Below are positions 63,286 through 64,000 of a DNA stretch of 64,000 nt, one piece after another. Origin of the DNA: Calliopsis andreniformis. Taxonomy: Eukaryota > Arthropoda > Insecta > Hymenoptera > Andrenidae. The notes under the pieces are model-generated. The model did no database searches. It saw nothing but the letters and a program-made list of their open reading frames with translations, and was not told the origin of the DNA. The stretch covers positions 15,146,001 to 15,210,000 of the forward strand of contig NW_027480422.1 in NCBI RefSeq assembly GCF_051401765.1, in the 5' to 3' direction. The stretch's first letter is position 1. Each line of letters opens with the position of its first letter. The translations under genes and the position numbers were made by a program.

Positions 63286-64000
63286 TGGAGCAACGCCCTA
63301 GGGTGAAGCCTAGGTTGCGCGGGATGTAGAAATGACAATAACTTTCACACTGGTTGCAATTATTCGTTTTATACGATGGAAAAGCTGTTGCATCTTTATT
63401 GTATTTTATGCTTCTGTCGTTGACGTCTAAGGCCGTAGCTATTAGATGTGGTGGAGCAACGCACTAGAGTGACGCCTAGGTTGCCCGGAACGTGGAATGA
63501 CCATTACTTTCGCAATGTTTGCAATTATTCATTTTATACGTTGGAAAAACTGTTGTACTTATATTGTATTTTATGCTTCTGGCGTTGACCTCGTATGCCA
63601 CAACTATTCCATCTGGTGGAACAACGCCCTAGGGTGAAGCCTAGGTTGCCCGGAACGTAGAAATGGAAATAACTTTCACACCGGTAGCAATTATTCGTTT
63701 TATACGATGGAAAAACAGTTCTATTTATTTTGTATTTTATGCTTCGGCCGTTGACTTCTAAGGCCCTAACTATTCGATCTGCTGGAGCAACGCCCTAGAG
63801 TGAAGCCTAGGTTGCCCGGAACGTAGAAATGACCATCACTTTCAAACTGGTTGCAATTAATCCTTTTATACGATGGAAGAACTGTTGTATTTTTATTGCA
63901 TTTTATGCTTCGGGCGTTGACTTCTAAGGCCCTAACTATTCAATCTGTTGGGTCAACGCCCTAGAGTGAAGCCTAGGTTGCTCGGAATGTAGAAATGACC
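63286..64000 (+). repeat. Domain-B run cut by the window end
   Basis: A GCGCGGGATG monomer, a GTGACGCC monomer (63,469), a GACCTCGTATGCC monomer, a CACCGGTAGC / AAACAGTTC monomer and the twelfth AATTAATCC monomer (63,855), in the same order as at about 41.82-42.35, 45.78-46.3 and 55.74-56.3 kb. The last unit starts at CCTAGG 63,972 and is cut after 29 bp, so the array continues beyond the window. Confidence 0.8.

Larger units (their letters stand above)
1..64000 (+). repeat. 166-bp satellite array filling the whole window
   Basis: The same unit recurs end to end. CCTAGG sites lie at 113 and 279 (166 bp apart), and the last one seen is at 63,972. That distance equals 385 units minus 51 bp, so nearly every unit is 166 bp and small deletions slightly outnumber insertions. 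All units run in the same direction. Typical landmarks in order are CCTAGGTTGCCCGGAACG, GAAATGACC, TTATACGATGGAAAAACTG, TTGTATTTTATGC, GACTTCTTAGGCCCTAAC and GGTGGAGCAACGCCCTAG. No stretch departs from this pattern for even one unit, so there is no inserted mobile element and no gene. Such arrays form centromeric or pericentromeric heterochromatin in many eukaryotes. That role is inferred here, not shown. Confidence 0.98.
27833..64000 (+). repeat. Satellite domain B
   Basis: About 218 monomers drawn from a smaller set of variants that recur many times. Hallmarks include TTGCTATTATTCG, GCTGCTGGCGTTCACTTC, GGAACAACGCCCTGGGG, GAAATTATTCGTTTTATATG, TTGCAATTAATCC (12 copies) and AGTGACGCCTAG (13 copies). 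The variants follow each other in short fixed runs of 2 to 6 monomers, and the runs themselves are joined in changing orders. This is a mosaic higher-order structure with no single fixed period. Two islands of A-like monomers interrupt it. Confidence 0.8.

Noticed and set aside
1..64000. CRISPR-like array of repeats and spacers
   Set aside because: The whole 166-bp unit is repeated, not a short repeat with unique spacers. The variable segment is still clearly homologous between units.
1..64000. Assignment to a named satellite or species
   Set aside because: A unit length near 166 bp fits satellites of several plants and animals, and I cannot match the sequence to a known family from memory with any certainty. 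A database search of the consensus would decide.

Overview
The whole 64-kb window is satellite DNA: one head-to-tail array of a roughly 166-bp monomer, with about 385 copies in a single orientation. It starts inside one monomer and ends inside another. I found no protein gene, RNA gene, transposon, CRISPR array or unique-sequence gap. Open frames of 60 to 140 codons occur on both strands, but they are by-products of the repeat. The length 166 leaves remainder 1 on division by 3, so the frame rotates from copy to copy, and the recurring 85-codon frame always starts and stops at the same monomer offsets. An uninterrupted nucleosome-scale satellite with complex higher-order repeats (HORs) indicates a eukaryotic centromeric or pericentromeric region from a long-read assembly. 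The sequence alone does not tell me the kingdom or species.

Counting from the CCTAGG site (offset 1), the monomer has four parts: a well-conserved GC-richer block at offsets 1-27, a variable segment at about 28-60, an AT-rich core at about 50-101, and a GC-richer end at 107-166. My reading of the consensus gives about 41% GC. The core carries TTCGTTTTATACGATGG, a dyad-bearing stretch that matches 7 of the 9 essential CENP-B-box bases. It also carries an 11-bp internal subrepeat with roughly helically phased A/T tracts.

There are two domains. Domain A (1 to about 27,832) is built of more diverse monomers and contains several segmental duplications: a 3-monomer HOR seen five times, a 9-monomer block present in two circularly permuted orders, a 12-mer/10-mer tandem pair at 13.2-16.8 kb, and a 3.3/3.6-kb pair at 20.1-27.8 kb. 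Domain B (about 27,833 to 64,000) is built from a smaller set of monomer variants reshuffled many times. Its largest structure is a block of about 5 kb present three times (37.8-43.1, 52.2-57.0 and 57.1-59.8 kb). Two islands of A-like monomers sit inside B, at 49.66-50.66 kb and, less clearly, at 60.2-61.15 kb.

The common theme is in-register recombination. The large differences between duplicated blocks are whole numbers of monomers (1, 2, 3 or 11), and block edges fall inside monomers at conserved stretches. This is what unequal exchange, break-induced replication or excision and reinsertion between homologous monomers would leave. All block boundaries were found by reading the sequence by eye, so treat them as accurate to about 10-30 bp. 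Identity values have not been computed.
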